Assembly: GCA_038321965.1 (NCBI GenBank) | Contig: JBBQFL010000012.1 | Span: forward strand, 25,011 to 89,010 | DNA from: UKL13-2 sp038321965 | GTDB lineage: Bacteria; Pseudomonadota; Gammaproteobacteria; Burkholderiales; Usitatibacteraceae | Length of the DNA stretch: 64,000 nt | Direction: 5' to 3' | Shown here: positions 18,114 through 26,716 of the stretch, one piece after another | Numbering within the stretch: position 1 is the first letter of the stretch | Layout: each line of letters starts with the position of its first letter | Notes under the pieces: model-generated | The model's input: only the letters and a program-made list of their open reading frames with translations | Databases searched by the model: none | Told to the model about the DNA's origin: nothing | Translations under genes and position numbers: made by a program

Positions 18114-18799
18114 TCAATGTGCTGATCGTCGAAGACGAGAAGGAGATCCGACGCTTTGTTCACCACGCGTTAGCGTCGGAAGGCATGCAGGTGTTTGAAG
18201 CAGGTACAAGAGAACGCGGGACGATTGAGGCAGGCATGCGCAAGCCCGACCTGGTCATTGTGGATTTGGGCCTGCCCGATGGCGACGGGACCGACCTGAT
18301 CAGGGATCTTCGCACCTGGAGCCAGGTGCCGGTGTTGGTACTGTCTGCGCGCGGCGGCGAAGCGCAAAAAGTCGCCGCGCTGGATGCAGGTGCCGATGAC
18401 TATCTCACCAAGCCATTCGGTGTGAGCGAAATGCTCGCGAGAGTACGTGCGCTGCTGCGCCGGTCGTTGCGCAGCGCACAAGACACGCGGCTGTTGGCGT
18501 TGGGCGACGTCGAAGTGGACCTGCTTGGGCGCTCCGTGAAGAAGCGCGGTGAGGCCGTGCATCTAACACCCATCGAATTTCGGCTACTTACCTGCCTTGC
18601 CGCCAATTCGGGGCGGGTGATGACGTATCGGCAACTGGTATGCGAGATCTGGGGGCCTAGCTACGGTGGACAGTCGCATTACGCGCGTGTTGTCATGCAG
18701 CGCCTAAGGCAGAAACTGGAAGTGGACGCGGCACAGCCGCGCTTCTTGCTGACGGAGATCGGCGTGGGTTACCGTTTGGTACTCGCAGATATTGAATGA
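18110..18799 (+). CDS. kdpE: KdpE-like response regulator (OmpR family)
   Basis: A 229-residue regulator: receiver domain with the phospho-acceptor Asp in DLVIVDLGLPDGDG, Lys in TKPFGVSE, then a winged-helix DNA-binding domain (LTPIEFRLLTCLAANSGRV, and GVGYRLV at the end). The sequence and its overlap with the KdpD-like kinase support KdpE. It probably binds the TTTACA repeat upstream of its own operon and of kup (inference). Confidence 0.9.
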   Translation: MINVLIVEDEKEIRRFVHHALASEGMQVFEAGTRERGTIEAGMRKPDLVIVDLGLPDGDGTDLIRDLRTWSQVPVLVLSARGGEAQKVAALDAGADDYLTKPFGVSEMLARVRALLRRSLRSAQDTRLLALGDVEVDLLGRSVKKRGEAVHLTPIEFRLLTCLAANSGRVMTYRQLVCEIWGPSYGGQSHYARVVMQRLRQKLEVDAAQPRFLLTEIGVGYRLVLADIE

Positions 18800-18937
18800 T
18801 GCATGCACGTCGACTGGACTAAGATAATCTGCAACCAGTGAGACTTCGTGACTACAGTCACAGGTTTTCATAGCGGGTAATGCATTTGCACAGATCAAAT
18901 ATTCAATTGCCGGATCAACGGTTGCCGATCTGCCGAC

Positions 18938-19003
18938 AAACTCCCTATCCAGAGCGGTTCGCGGACAGAAAATGTCTGCAAAGCCGCACCAGCGCGGGAG
19001 TTT
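18938..19003. repeat. Dispersed palindrome, copy 2
   Basis: Outer arms AAACTCCC / GGGAGTTT, middle arms GCGG / CCGC, and a tight centre GGACAgaaaaTGTCT. It ends at the stop codon of baeR. It lies in the gap between the convergent kdpE and baeR genes and may form a terminator-like structure on both strands. Confidence 0.6.
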
Positions 19004-19674
19004 CACCATTCAATTTTGTAGCCGATGCCGTATATCGACTGCAGCCAGTCTTCACTGCCGCCCGCATCGGCGATCTTGCGACGCAGATTCTTGACATGAC
19101 TGTCGACGGTGCGGTCGCTGACGATGCGGTGATCAACGTAGAGAATGTCCATCAACTTGTTGCGGGAGAACACCCGACCCGGCTGTGCGGCAAGGGTGGT
19201 GAGCAGGCGAAACTCAACCGGTGTGAGTCCCAGAGATTTTCCGGCATGCGTAGCGGCGAAGCGGTCCGGGTCGAGCAGGATCGGCCCGTTGCCGCTGGCC
19301 AGTGGCCCGATTCGCCGCAGGATCGCTTTGACACGCGCCACCACTTCACGCGGACTGAACGGTTTGCATATGTAGTCGTCCGCACCGAGATCGAGACCCA
19401 GCAAGCGATCAATTTCCTCGACGCGAGCAGTGAGCATGATGATGGGAACATTGGAAAACACGCGCACTTCGCGGCAAATGCTGAGGCCGTCTTTGCCCGG
19501 CAGCATCAGGTCCAACAGCATCAAATCCGGCGGCACAGCTTGCACGGATTCGACCACGTTGCCGCCGTCGACATGCAGTTCTGTTTCGTAACCGGCAGCA
19601 GTCAGGTAATCGTACAAGAGAGAGGATAGTTTGGGCTCGTCCTCGACAATCATGATGCGGCACACTTTACTCAT
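19003..19674 (-). CDS. BaeR-like response regulator
   Basis: A 223-residue OmpR-type regulator with phospho-acceptor Asp in DLMLLDLMLPGKDG, Lys in CKPFSPREVV and a C-terminal winged helix (LTPVEFRLLTTLAAQPGRV; GIGYKIEW end). Its ATG overlaps the kinase stop (ATGA), so the two are translationally coupled. The best family match by eye is BaeR, the envelope-stress regulator. The divergent Spy-like gene and the BaeR-box-like repeats next to it support this. Confidence 0.82.
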   Translation of the reverse strand: MSKVCRIMIVEDEPKLSSLLYDYLTAAGYETELHVDGGNVVESVQAVPPDLMLLDLMLPGKDGLSICREVRVFSNVPIIMLTARVEEIDRLLGLDLGADDYICKPFSPREVVARVKAILRRIGPLASGNGPILLDPDRFAATHAGKSLGLTPVEFRLLTTLAAQPGRVFSRNKLMDILYVDHRIVSDRTVDSHVKNLRRKIADAGGSEDWLQSIYGIGYKIEW

Positions 19675-21278
19675 GGCTTGACCATCGCTGGAAGGCTCAC
19701 CGTGATCGCGAGTCCGCCAAGTGACGATGCGCCGGCGTCGATTTTGCCGCCGTGCGCCTCCACGATATTGCGGCATATGGCCAGCCCCAGCCCGGCGCCG
19801 CCGGCTGCGCGGCTGCGGGATGTTTCGACGCGGAACAGGCGATCAAACAGTTTTGGCAGTAGATTGGTCGGCACGCCGGGCGGAGAATCTTCAACGCAGA
19901 GTTGCCAATCCTTGCCCTCGCGTGCGGCGCGAATGCGGATCGTGCCCGGCGCATCGGTGTAGCGGCGCGCATTGACCAGCAGGTTGCTGAGCAGTTGCGA
20001 TAGCCGCTGTTCGTCTCCATGTACCTTCATGCTGGTTGGTAGCGCCGCAATCACGAGCGTGAGGCCCGCATCGGTCAATGCGCGGCGATGTTCATCAGCT
20101 GCATCCATCACCACGGCAGCGAGATCCATCTCGACGAAGCGATATTCCAGCGCGCCCGAGTCAGAAAGCGCCAACTGGTATAGATCGCCGACCAGCGCAG
20201 TGAGGCGGTCGCACTCCGATTGCAACGAAGCGAGCGCCTCGGCGCTCACTGGCCGCACCCCGTCCTGCAGTGCCTGGATTTCGCCACGCAGGATCGACAG
20301 CGGCGTGCGCAGTTCATGCGCGATGTCGGCACCCCACTCGCGACGTGCCTGTTGGTTACGTTCGAGCGCATCAGCTAGCCGATTGAAGTCGTTAGCCAGC
20401 GCACCGAATTCATCGCCGCGCTTCACCTCGATGCGCGCCCGATAGTCTCCGGCAGCCAGCCGCTGAGATCCCGCGCTAAGTGCACGGATTGGGTCAAGCA
20501 GCCAGCGGGCCAGCAGCCATGCAAGCAACAATGAGCAGGACAGCACGACCGCCGCGGCGATTAGGGTGTGTCGCGTCTGCGAGCGTGCGAACGAGACGTC
20601 GGCCTCGCTCTGCAATTCCGGCAGCGGCGCCAGTAGCAGGCGACCGACCGTCTGGCCCCGGCTCTTGACAGCGACTGACGGCGAATCGCGCGGTACGGCG
20701 GGATTGCCGATGACCAGTTGGCCATCAGTGTTCAACAGCAATACGCGTGTCTGGAAATTGAGAGGGTCTACTTTGCGCGTGGGCGGCGGGCGCAAGTCCG
20801 GCGGCTCGCCCCCGCTTGGCGGCCGACGATTATCGCGGATGTCCGGCCGGTCAGCGGGTGGTGTGTCGTTGGGAGGGCGGTTGAATGGACGGCGCTCATC
20901 GGGTAGCAGGTCCGCCGGTCTTGGCGGGCGGTCATCGCGCCGTGGTTCAAAGCGCTCGCCAGGCGGCGGCCGATCACGAAAGTCGCCGCGGTTGTCGCGC
21001 TCACCTTGCGGGCCGCGCCCGGGCAAGGTTTCTACGCCGTCCAGAAAATTGTTGAAGAGGCGCGCCTGCCGCAACAGAAAATTCCAGTTGCCGACCTCTT
21101 CATAGCGTTTGCCAAGTCGCGCCGAAGCCTGCTCCAGCCGCTCCAGTCCGATCCGGTTGACGTAGTCGAGGAAGTCGCGTTGAAAGGCGCGCTGCTGCAG
21201 CAGATACAGCGAGAGCAGCGTCGCGACGCTCAACACCGCGAAGGCGAGAAACAGTTTTTGCCAGAGGCGATTGAGCAT
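19671..21278 (-). CDS. BaeS-like sensor histidine kinase with long Pro/Arg/Asp-rich periplasmic linker
   Basis: The kinase has 535 residues: TM1 (about 10-27), a periplasmic region, TM2 (TLIAAAVVLSCSLLLAWLL), HAMP, HisKA with ADIAHELRTPLSILRGE, and HATPase with GGAGLGLAICRN. The periplasmic domain holds an unusual segment, about residues 86-170, made almost wholly of Pro, Arg, Asp, Glu and Gly, which must be disordered. BaeS senses envelope damage. A perfect CRP-type palindrome lies 26 bp before the start codon. Confidence 0.82.
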   Translation of the reverse strand: MLNRLWQKLFLAFAVLSVATLLSLYLLQQRAFQRDFLDYVNRIGLERLEQASARLGKRYEEVGNWNFLLRQARLFNNFLDGVETLPGRGPQGERDNRGDFRDRPPPGERFEPRRDDRPPRPADLLPDERRPFNRPPNDTPPADRPDIRDNRRPPSGGEPPDLRPPPTRKVDPLNFQTRVLLLNTDGQLVIGNPAVPRDSPSVAVKSRGQTVGRLLLAPLPELQSEADVSFARSQTRHTLIAAAVVLSCSLLLAWLLARWLLDPIRALSAGSQRLAAGDYRARIEVKRGDEFGALANDFNRLADALERNQQARREWGADIAHELRTPLSILRGEIQALQDGVRPVSAEALASLQSECDRLTALVGDLYQLALSDSGALEYRFVEMDLAAVVMDAADEHRRALTDAGLTLVIAALPTSMKVHGDEQRLSQLLSNLLVNARRYTDAPGTIRIRAAREGKDWQLCVEDSPPGVPTNLLPKLFDRLFRVETSRSRAAGGAGLGLAICRNIVEAHGGKIDAGASSLGGLAITVSLPAMVKP

Positions 21279-21303
21279 TGACCTTGTAAACGCAGTATCG
21301 AAG

Positions 21304-21319
21304 TGTGAGAAACGTCACA
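21304..21319. promoter_or_regulatory. CRP-type palindrome upstream of baeS
   Basis: TGTGAGAAACGTCACA is an exact TGTGA-N6-TCACA site. It lies between divergent baeS and the Spy-like gene, close to baeS. Confidence 0.5.
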
Positions 21320-21366
21320 GTAACGCATTTGCATGAAGATGCCATCCCCACTGGCTGAACTCCGCA

Positions 21367-21385
21367 TTTTCTCCACAATTTCTCC
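21367..21385 (+). promoter_or_regulatory. BaeR-box-like direct repeat upstream of Spy-like gene
   Basis: TTTTCTCCACAATTTCTCC contains two TTTCTCC units with an 11-bp period. The E. coli BaeR box begins TTTTTCTCCAT. It lies 65 bp before the Spy-like start, a good place for activation by the adjacent BaeR-like regulator. Confidence 0.45.
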
Positions 21386-21450
21386 TCGTTGCCTGCGCAT
21401 TCGCCGGCCACCATGTGGTCATGAAAATGCGTTCACACCGGGAGAAACAA

Positions 21451-21885
21451 ATGCTACGGAAAATTGTACTTGAGAGCTTGGTCGTATTGGCGCTCATCAC
21501 GTTTGTTGGTGGACTCTACCTGTTCAGCATCACCACGGTTGGCGCACAAACCATCGGTACACGCGGCAACAGTAATGCACCGCCGCGTCCGCTGCCCATC
21601 GACGAATTGCTAGCCGCATTGCAACTGACGCCACAACAGGTCGCAACGGTGCAGAACACCATCGACAGCGAGCGCGTTGCGATGCGCGCGCTGGACGAAG
21701 CGCTACGTCCACAGCGTGCTGCCATTCATGAAGCTACTCGCAAGAAGCTCGCTGTGGCGCTTACATCGGCGCAAATGCAGCGCTTTGATGATTGGCGCAG
21801 CGCCAATCGCCCCCCGCGCCCGGGAGATGTCCGGGAGCGGCAATCCGAAGCACCAATGAACAACCGTCGCAATCAAACCCAATAG
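21451..21885 (+). CDS. Spy/CpxP-like periplasmic protein
   Basis: A 144-residue exported protein. The hydrophobic leader runs to about residue 30 (ITTVGAQT). The mature part is helical and contains LTPQQVATVQNTI, resembling the LTxxQ motif of Spy/CpxP chaperones, and a second region ALTSAQMQRFDDW. The start at 21451 has GGGAGAA 6 bp upstream. Position next to BaeSR, which controls spy in enterobacteria, supports an envelope-stress role; homology is suggestive only. Confidence 0.6.
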   Translation: MLRKIVLESLVVLALITFVGGLYLFSITTVGAQTIGTRGNSNAPPRPLPIDELLAALQLTPQQVATVQNTIDSERVAMRALDEALRPQRAAIHEATRKKLAVALTSAQMQRFDDWRSANRPPRPGDVRERQSEAPMNNRRNQTQ

Positions 21886-21897
21886 AGGAGATGAACC

Positions 21898-23163
21898 ATG
21901 AAGAAATTCTCGCCTGACCGAAAAATGGTGACCACCGCTGTCGCGGCCATTTGCTGCGTGCTCTCGGCCGCGTCAGCAATCGCACAATTCGCGCCGCCTG
22001 GACCACCACCCGGCCCGTCGCGGCCCCCGGCGGCGGTCCCGACGCCTCCACCGCTCCCAGCAAATTTGCAGGGCTTTGGTGGCTCACTTGAGGGGCTCAC
22101 CCGTGAGCAGGTCAATGCATTCAATCAGGGACACATCGAATTCACCAATGTGGAAACGCCAGCGAGCGGGCTGGGCCCGATATTCAACGGCCGCTCCTGC
22201 GCTGAATGTCATTCGGCACCAGCACTCGGCGGCGGCAGCAATACGCGTGTGACGCGATTTGGCCGTAGCGTTGATGGCGTATTTGATGCGATGGAATCGC
22301 AAGGCGGCTCTTTGTTGCAGCGTTTTGCGATCAACCCTGCAGTGCAGGAGGTGATTCCCCATGAAGCTAACGTCATCGCGCAACGCTTGTCGACACCGTT
22401 GTTTGGCCTGGGACTGATTGAGGCGATTCCGGATGGTGCGATTGTGCAGAACATGCTCGTTCCGAAACCGGATGGGGTGCGCGGGAAAGTTGCCGAGGTT
22501 ACCGATGTGGTGAGTGGGCAGAAGCGCGTCGGCCGCTTCGGCTGGAAAGCACAGCAGGCGACACTGCTGGCCTTCGCGGCTGACGCCTACAACAATGAAA
22601 TGGGCATCACCAATCGATTCTTCCCCAATGAGAACGCGCCAAACGGCAATGAAGCGCTGCTGGCCAGATTCAAGCGCACCACCGACCCCGAAGACACTAT
22701 CGATGCAGTCACTGGCAAGAGCGATATCGACATGGTCGCCGATTTCATGCGGTTGCTGGCGCCGCCAACGCGCCTTGCCGCGACCCCGCAATCGGCGGTA
22801 GGCGAATCACTGTTCGGTCAGGCTGGTTGCACGGTCTGCCATACCCCCACGTTGCGCACCGGGCCAAATCCAATTGCGGCGCTGGATCGCAAAGCGGTGA
22901 ACCTGTTTTCTGATCTGCTATTGCACGACATGGGCTCGCTGAATGACGGCATTGCGCAAGCGGGTGCTGGTACGCATGAAATGAAAACACCGCCGCTCTG
23001 GGGGCTGCGCGCTCGCGGGCCATACCTGCATGACGGCCGTGCAACCACGCTGGACGCCGCCATTCGGGCGCACGACGGCGAAGGTGCCGCGGCTCGTGAC
23101 CGTTACATCAGCATGACACCGCAACTGAAGCGCAATCTGCAGGATTTCTTGAATACACTTTGA
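21898..23163 (+). CDS. Di-haem oxidoreductase (DUF1111 / thiol oxidoreductase-like)
   Basis: A 421-residue exported cytochrome with a signal peptide (cleaved near AIAQ-F) and a proline-rich linker. There are two CxxCH haem sites: CAECH (residues 101-105) and CTVCH (near residue 312). The C-terminal segment with PPLWGLRARGPYLHDGRA is typical of the di-haem DUF1111 family related to MauG/cytochrome c peroxidases. AGAGGAGATG provides a strong ribosome site. It follows the Spy-like gene by 12 bp, so they are probably cotranscribed. Confidence 0.88.
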   Translation: MKKFSPDRKMVTTAVAAICCVLSAASAIAQFAPPGPPPGPSRPPAAVPTPPPLPANLQGFGGSLEGLTREQVNAFNQGHIEFTNVETPASGLGPIFNGRSCAECHSAPALGGGSNTRVTRFGRSVDGVFDAMESQGGSLLQRFAINPAVQEVIPHEANVIAQRLSTPLFGLGLIEAIPDGAIVQNMLVPKPDGVRGKVAEVTDVVSGQKRVGRFGWKAQQATLLAFAADAYNNEMGITNRFFPNENAPNGNEALLARFKRTTDPEDTIDAVTGKSDIDMVADFMRLLAPPTRLAATPQSAVGESLFGQAGCTVCHTPTLRTGPNPIAALDRKAVNLFSDLLLHDMGSLNDGIAQAGAGTHEMKTPPLWGLRARGPYLHDGRATTLDAAIRAHDGEGAAARDRYISMTPQLKRNLQDFLNTL

Positions 23164-23208
23164 GTGGGTAAATTGCCGGTTGGCTGACAAAAGGCAACCA
23201 CGGACTTC

Positions 23209-23272
23209 AACACAAGCACTGGTGCGGCGTTCTGGGCAATAGTTGCCCGAACGCCGCACCAGTGCTTGTGTT
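23209..23272. repeat. Dispersed palindrome, copy 3: near-perfect 30-bp stem
   Basis: Two 30-bp arms match exactly apart from one bulged T, around the 3-base loop TAG. The arms contain the family motif GCACTGGTGCGGCGTTC. It lies in the gap between the di-haem oxidoreductase and typA, 137 bp before the typA start. Confidence 0.85.
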
Positions 23273-23409
23273 TGGCCGTTTTGATCACGCTAAGAAGCAA
23301 ATTGCCAAGGAGGATTACGAGGCAAGAGTCCAAAAATCCGACGCCTGTAATGGGCGGCATGGTAAACTTACGGGTTAGCCAAACTCTTACCTTATCCTGA
23401 AAGTTTTTC

Positions 23410-25224
23410 ATGCCTCGCGCCTTACGCAACATCGCCATCATTGCTCACGTTGACCACGGTAAAACCACACTGGTCGACAAACTCCTGCACCAGGCCGGCT
23501 CGTTCGCCGCCCACCAGCACATCGCAGAGCGGGTGATGGACTCCAACGATCTTGAAAAAGAGCGCGGCATTACCATTTTGGCCAAGAACACCGCCATCGA
23601 CTACGAAGGCGTGCATATCAATATCGTCGACACCCCCGGTCACGCTGATTTTGGTGGTGAAGTTGAGCGCGTGCTGTCGATGGTCGATAGCGTTTTACTG
23701 CTGGTGGATGCCGTCGAAGGCCCAATGCCGCAGACACGCTTTGTGACCAAGAAGGCATTGGCGCTGGGATTGCGTCCCATCGTCGTTGTGAATAAGATCG
23801 ATCGTGAAGGTGCGCGTCCGGATTGGGTGATCAACCACACGTTTGAATTGATGGACAAACTCGGTGCGACCGAAGCACAGCTTGATTTCCCGATTGTCTA
23901 CGCCTCGGCCCTCAACGGCTGGGCAACAATGGACTGGAAACAGCCCACGACCGATATGCGTCCATTGCTGGACACCATCCTGAAAAACGTGCCGGCTCCC
24001 GACTGCGATAGCGAAGGCTCTCTGCAACTGCAGATTTCGGCGCTCGACTATTCGAGTTATGTCGGTCGGATTGGCATTGGTCGTATCCGCCGCGGCAAGA
24101 TCAAGGCTGCATCTGAGGTGATGCTGCTCTCCGGTGACAAGCCACCGAAGCGCGTACGCGTCAATCAGGTGCAGAGCTTTCAGGGCTTGAACAAAGTGCC
24201 GATGGAGTTTGCCGAAGCCGGTGAAATCGTTCTGATCAATGGAATAGACGATCTGTCGATCGGATGCACTATCGCCAGCACGGAAAATCCCGAAGCGTTG
24301 CCATTGCTGGGTGTGGATGAGCCGACCTTGACGATGAATTTTCAGGTAAACACCTCGCCGTTTGCCGGTCAGGAAGGTAAGTTCGTGACCTCACGGCAGA
24401 TTCGCGAGCGTCTGGATAAAGAGTTGCTGGTCAACGTCGCCCTGCGCGTTGAAGAAACGGAAGACACAGACGTATTCCTCGTCTCTGGCCGCGGCGAGTT
24501 GCACTTAACGATCCTGCTCGAAAACATGCGCCGCGAGGGCTACGAGCTGGCAGTGGGCAAACCACGTGTGGTGATGAAGGAAATTAACGGCGAGCAATGT
24601 GAGCCGTATGAAATGCTCACCGTCGACGTCGAAGACACCAACCAAGGGGTGGTAATGGAAGCGCTGGGCGCGCGCCGCGCCGACATGCTCGACATGGTGC
24701 CGGATGGGCGTGGTCGGGTTCGACTTGATTACCGCATTCCCGCGCGTGGCCTCATCGGCTTCCAGACCGACTTCATGAACATGACGCGCGGTACCGGCAT
24801 CAAGAGCCATGTATTCGATGAGTATGCGCCGGTTCGCGGCGATCTGCCGTCGCGCCGCAATGGCGTGCTGATTTCCGGTGAACAGGGCGAGGCCGTTGCC
24901 TACGCACTGTGGAAGCTGCAGGATCGTGGCCGCATGTTTGTGTCGCCAGGTGAGCGCCTGTACAACGGCATGGTGATCGGTATTCACAGCCGCGACAACG
25001 ATCTGGTCGTCAATCCGATCAAGGGCAAGCAGCTCACCAACGTTCGTTCCTCCGGTACCGACGAAGCCGTCGCGCTGGTTCCGCCGATTCAGTTGTCGCT
25101 GGAAAGCGCGATCGAATTTATCGATGACGATGAATTGGTCGAAATTACGCCGAAGAATGTGCGTATTCGCAAGCGTTTCCTGCTGGAGCACGAGCGCAAG
25201 AAGGCTAGTCGCGAGGCAGCGTAG
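23410..25224 (+). CDS. typA: Translational GTPase TypA/BipA
   Basis: A 604-residue ribosome-associated GTPase involved in stress and cold adaptation and 50S assembly. G1 is HVDHGKTTLVD (residues 13-23), followed by RGITILAKN, DTPGHADFGGE and NKIDREGARP. Beta-barrel and EF-G-like domains III and V follow, and the C-terminal BipA-specific domain has GLIGFQTDFMN and SGEQGEAVAYALW. Length is standard. Confidence 0.96.
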   Translation: MPRALRNIAIIAHVDHGKTTLVDKLLHQAGSFAAHQHIAERVMDSNDLEKERGITILAKNTAIDYEGVHINIVDTPGHADFGGEVERVLSMVDSVLLLVDAVEGPMPQTRFVTKKALALGLRPIVVVNKIDREGARPDWVINHTFELMDKLGATEAQLDFPIVYASALNGWATMDWKQPTTDMRPLLDTILKNVPAPDCDSEGSLQLQISALDYSSYVGRIGIGRIRRGKIKAASEVMLLSGDKPPKRVRVNQVQSFQGLNKVPMEFAEAGEIVLINGIDDLSIGCTIASTENPEALPLLGVDEPTLTMNFQVNTSPFAGQEGKFVTSRQIRERLDKELLVNVALRVEETEDTDVFLVSGRGELHLTILLENMRREGYELAVGKPRVVMKEINGEQCEPYEMLTVDVEDTNQGVVMEALGARRADMLDMVPDGRGRVRLDYRIPARGLIGFQTDFMNMTRGTGIKSHVFDEYAPVRGDLPSRRNGVLISGEQGEAVAYALWKLQDRGRMFVSPGERLYNGMVIGIHSRDNDLVVNPIKGKQLTNVRSSGTDEAVALVPPIQLSLESAIEFIDDDELVEITPKNVRIRKRFLLEHERKKASREAA

Positions 25225-25237
25225 TCTTGCAAAAAAT

Positions 25238-25296
25238 GACATCTGGCGCGGCGTTTCAGGCATAAATGCTTCAAACACCGCGCCAATGCTAGAGGT
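25238..25296. repeat. Dispersed palindrome, copy 4
   Basis: GGCGCGGcGTTTcAgGCA / TGCtTcAAACaCCGCGCC: 18-bp arms with three mismatches around loop TAAA, ending in the signature AATGCTAGAG. It sits between typA and rmuC, 12 bp before the rmuC start. Confidence 0.7.
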
Positions 25297-25307
25297 ATGA
25301 ATCACTG

Positions 25308-26687
25308 ATGGATGTGCAAACGCTGGTCGTACTGCTGTTGTTTGTTGTTGCCGTTCTGGCAGCTGCTGTCATTTGGTTGGCAATAACGCTCAAACGAAAC
25401 GATCCGCGTGCGGCAGATGCCGCGCAGGAAGCACGGCACCGCGCCATGCTGACCGATTTGGCCGACGGCCTCGCCAAGCAGGGCGAACGCATTTCCAGCA
25501 GCCAGAATGACGCCACCGAGCGTCTGCGCCAGTCGCTGTCAACGCTGCAGCTTGAGCAATCGAAAAACCTCGCCGGTAATCGCGAAGAGTTGATCAAACA
25601 GCTCGCGCACCTGAACCTCGAATTGCAGCAGCGTCAGGATGCGCTCAAAGCTGCCATGCTCGGCGGCACACTGGCCAAATTGAGCGAGCAGGGCCTGGCG
25701 CAGCAGCAATCTATCGAAGCCACCATGCGTCTGGTGACTGGCCAGATTACGGCGACGATCGACGGACTCACCAAATCCACCGATGCGCGCTTGTCCGAAA
25801 TCGGCGGCAAGGTCAATGAGCGCCTTGATGAAGGTTTCAAGAAAACCAACGAGACCTTCGTAAGCGTGATGTCGCGACTTGCCACCATCGATGAAGCGCA
25901 AAAAAAATTGGACGGCCTGACCACCAACGTCGTGAGTCTCCAGCAGTTGCTGGGTGACAAGCGCTCTCGCGGAGCCTTCGGCGAGGTGCAATTAGAGACC
26001 ATCATTCGTAACGTGCTGCCCGAGTCTTCGTTCGAGTTTCAGTACAGCTTTGCCTATGCCGGGCACGATGTGCGCGCCGACTGCGTGCTGAAACTACCCG
26101 AGCCGGTGGGATTGATTGCGGTGGATTCGAAATTCCCGCTGGAAAACTATGAGCGCATGATTTCCGACGGCCCCGATCGTACGTCGCCGGCGCTGTTCAA
26201 GCTTGACGTCAAGAAACACGTTGAAGCAATCTCCTCCAAGTACATCATCCCCAACGTTACATCGGAAGGCGCGGTGATGTTTATTCCGGCCGAAGCAGTA
26301 TTTGCCGAGATCCACGCGCACCATCGCGACCTGGTGGAATACGCGCAGACGCGCCGCGTCTGGATCGTTTCACCGACCACCATGATGGCGGTGCTCAATA
26401 CGGTGCGTGCGGTGCTGAAGGACGTGGAAACGCGCAAGCAGATTCACATTATCAAGGACGAACTCGGCAAACTAGGCAAGGAGTTTTCCCGCTTCGATGA
26501 GCGCATGAAGAAACTTGCGGACCATATCCGCCAGGCAAACGAGGACGTGAAAGACGTTGCCGTCACCAGCAAGAAAATTAGCGATCGGTTTGCCTCGATT
26601 GAAAAGGTCGAACTTGACCATCCAAAACTCACTGACGACGCGTCCAAGCCGAACCTCACACTGGTCAAATCCGATCCCGACACCTGA
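25308..26687 (+). CDS. rmuC: DNA recombination protein RmuC
   Basis: A 459-residue protein: one N-terminal membrane helix (residues 5-27), a long coiled coil, and the RmuC nuclease-like domain from about residue 200 (KRSRGAFGEVQLETIIRNVLP; GLIAVDSKFPLENYE). RmuC limits inversions at short inverted repeats in E. coli. Such repeats are abundant in this window, which may be coincidence. Confidence 0.93.
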   Translation: MDVQTLVVLLLFVVAVLAAAVIWLAITLKRNDPRAADAAQEARHRAMLTDLADGLAKQGERISSSQNDATERLRQSLSTLQLEQSKNLAGNREELIKQLAHLNLELQQRQDALKAAMLGGTLAKLSEQGLAQQQSIEATMRLVTGQITATIDGLTKSTDARLSEIGGKVNERLDEGFKKTNETFVSVMSRLATIDEAQKKLDGLTTNVVSLQQLLGDKRSRGAFGEVQLETIIRNVLPESSFEFQYSFAYAGHDVRADCVLKLPEPVGLIAVDSKFPLENYERMISDGPDRTSPALFKLDVKKHVEAISSKYIIPNVTSEGAVMFIPAEAVFAEIHAHHRDLVEYAQTRRVWIVSPTTMMAVLNTVRAVLKDVETRKQIHIIKDELGKLGKEFSRFDERMKKLADHIRQANEDVKDVAVTSKKISDRFASIEKVELDHPKLTDDASKPNLTLVKSDPDT

Positions 26688-26716
26688 TTTCAACCGCACG
26701 CAATTAAACCATCGCC

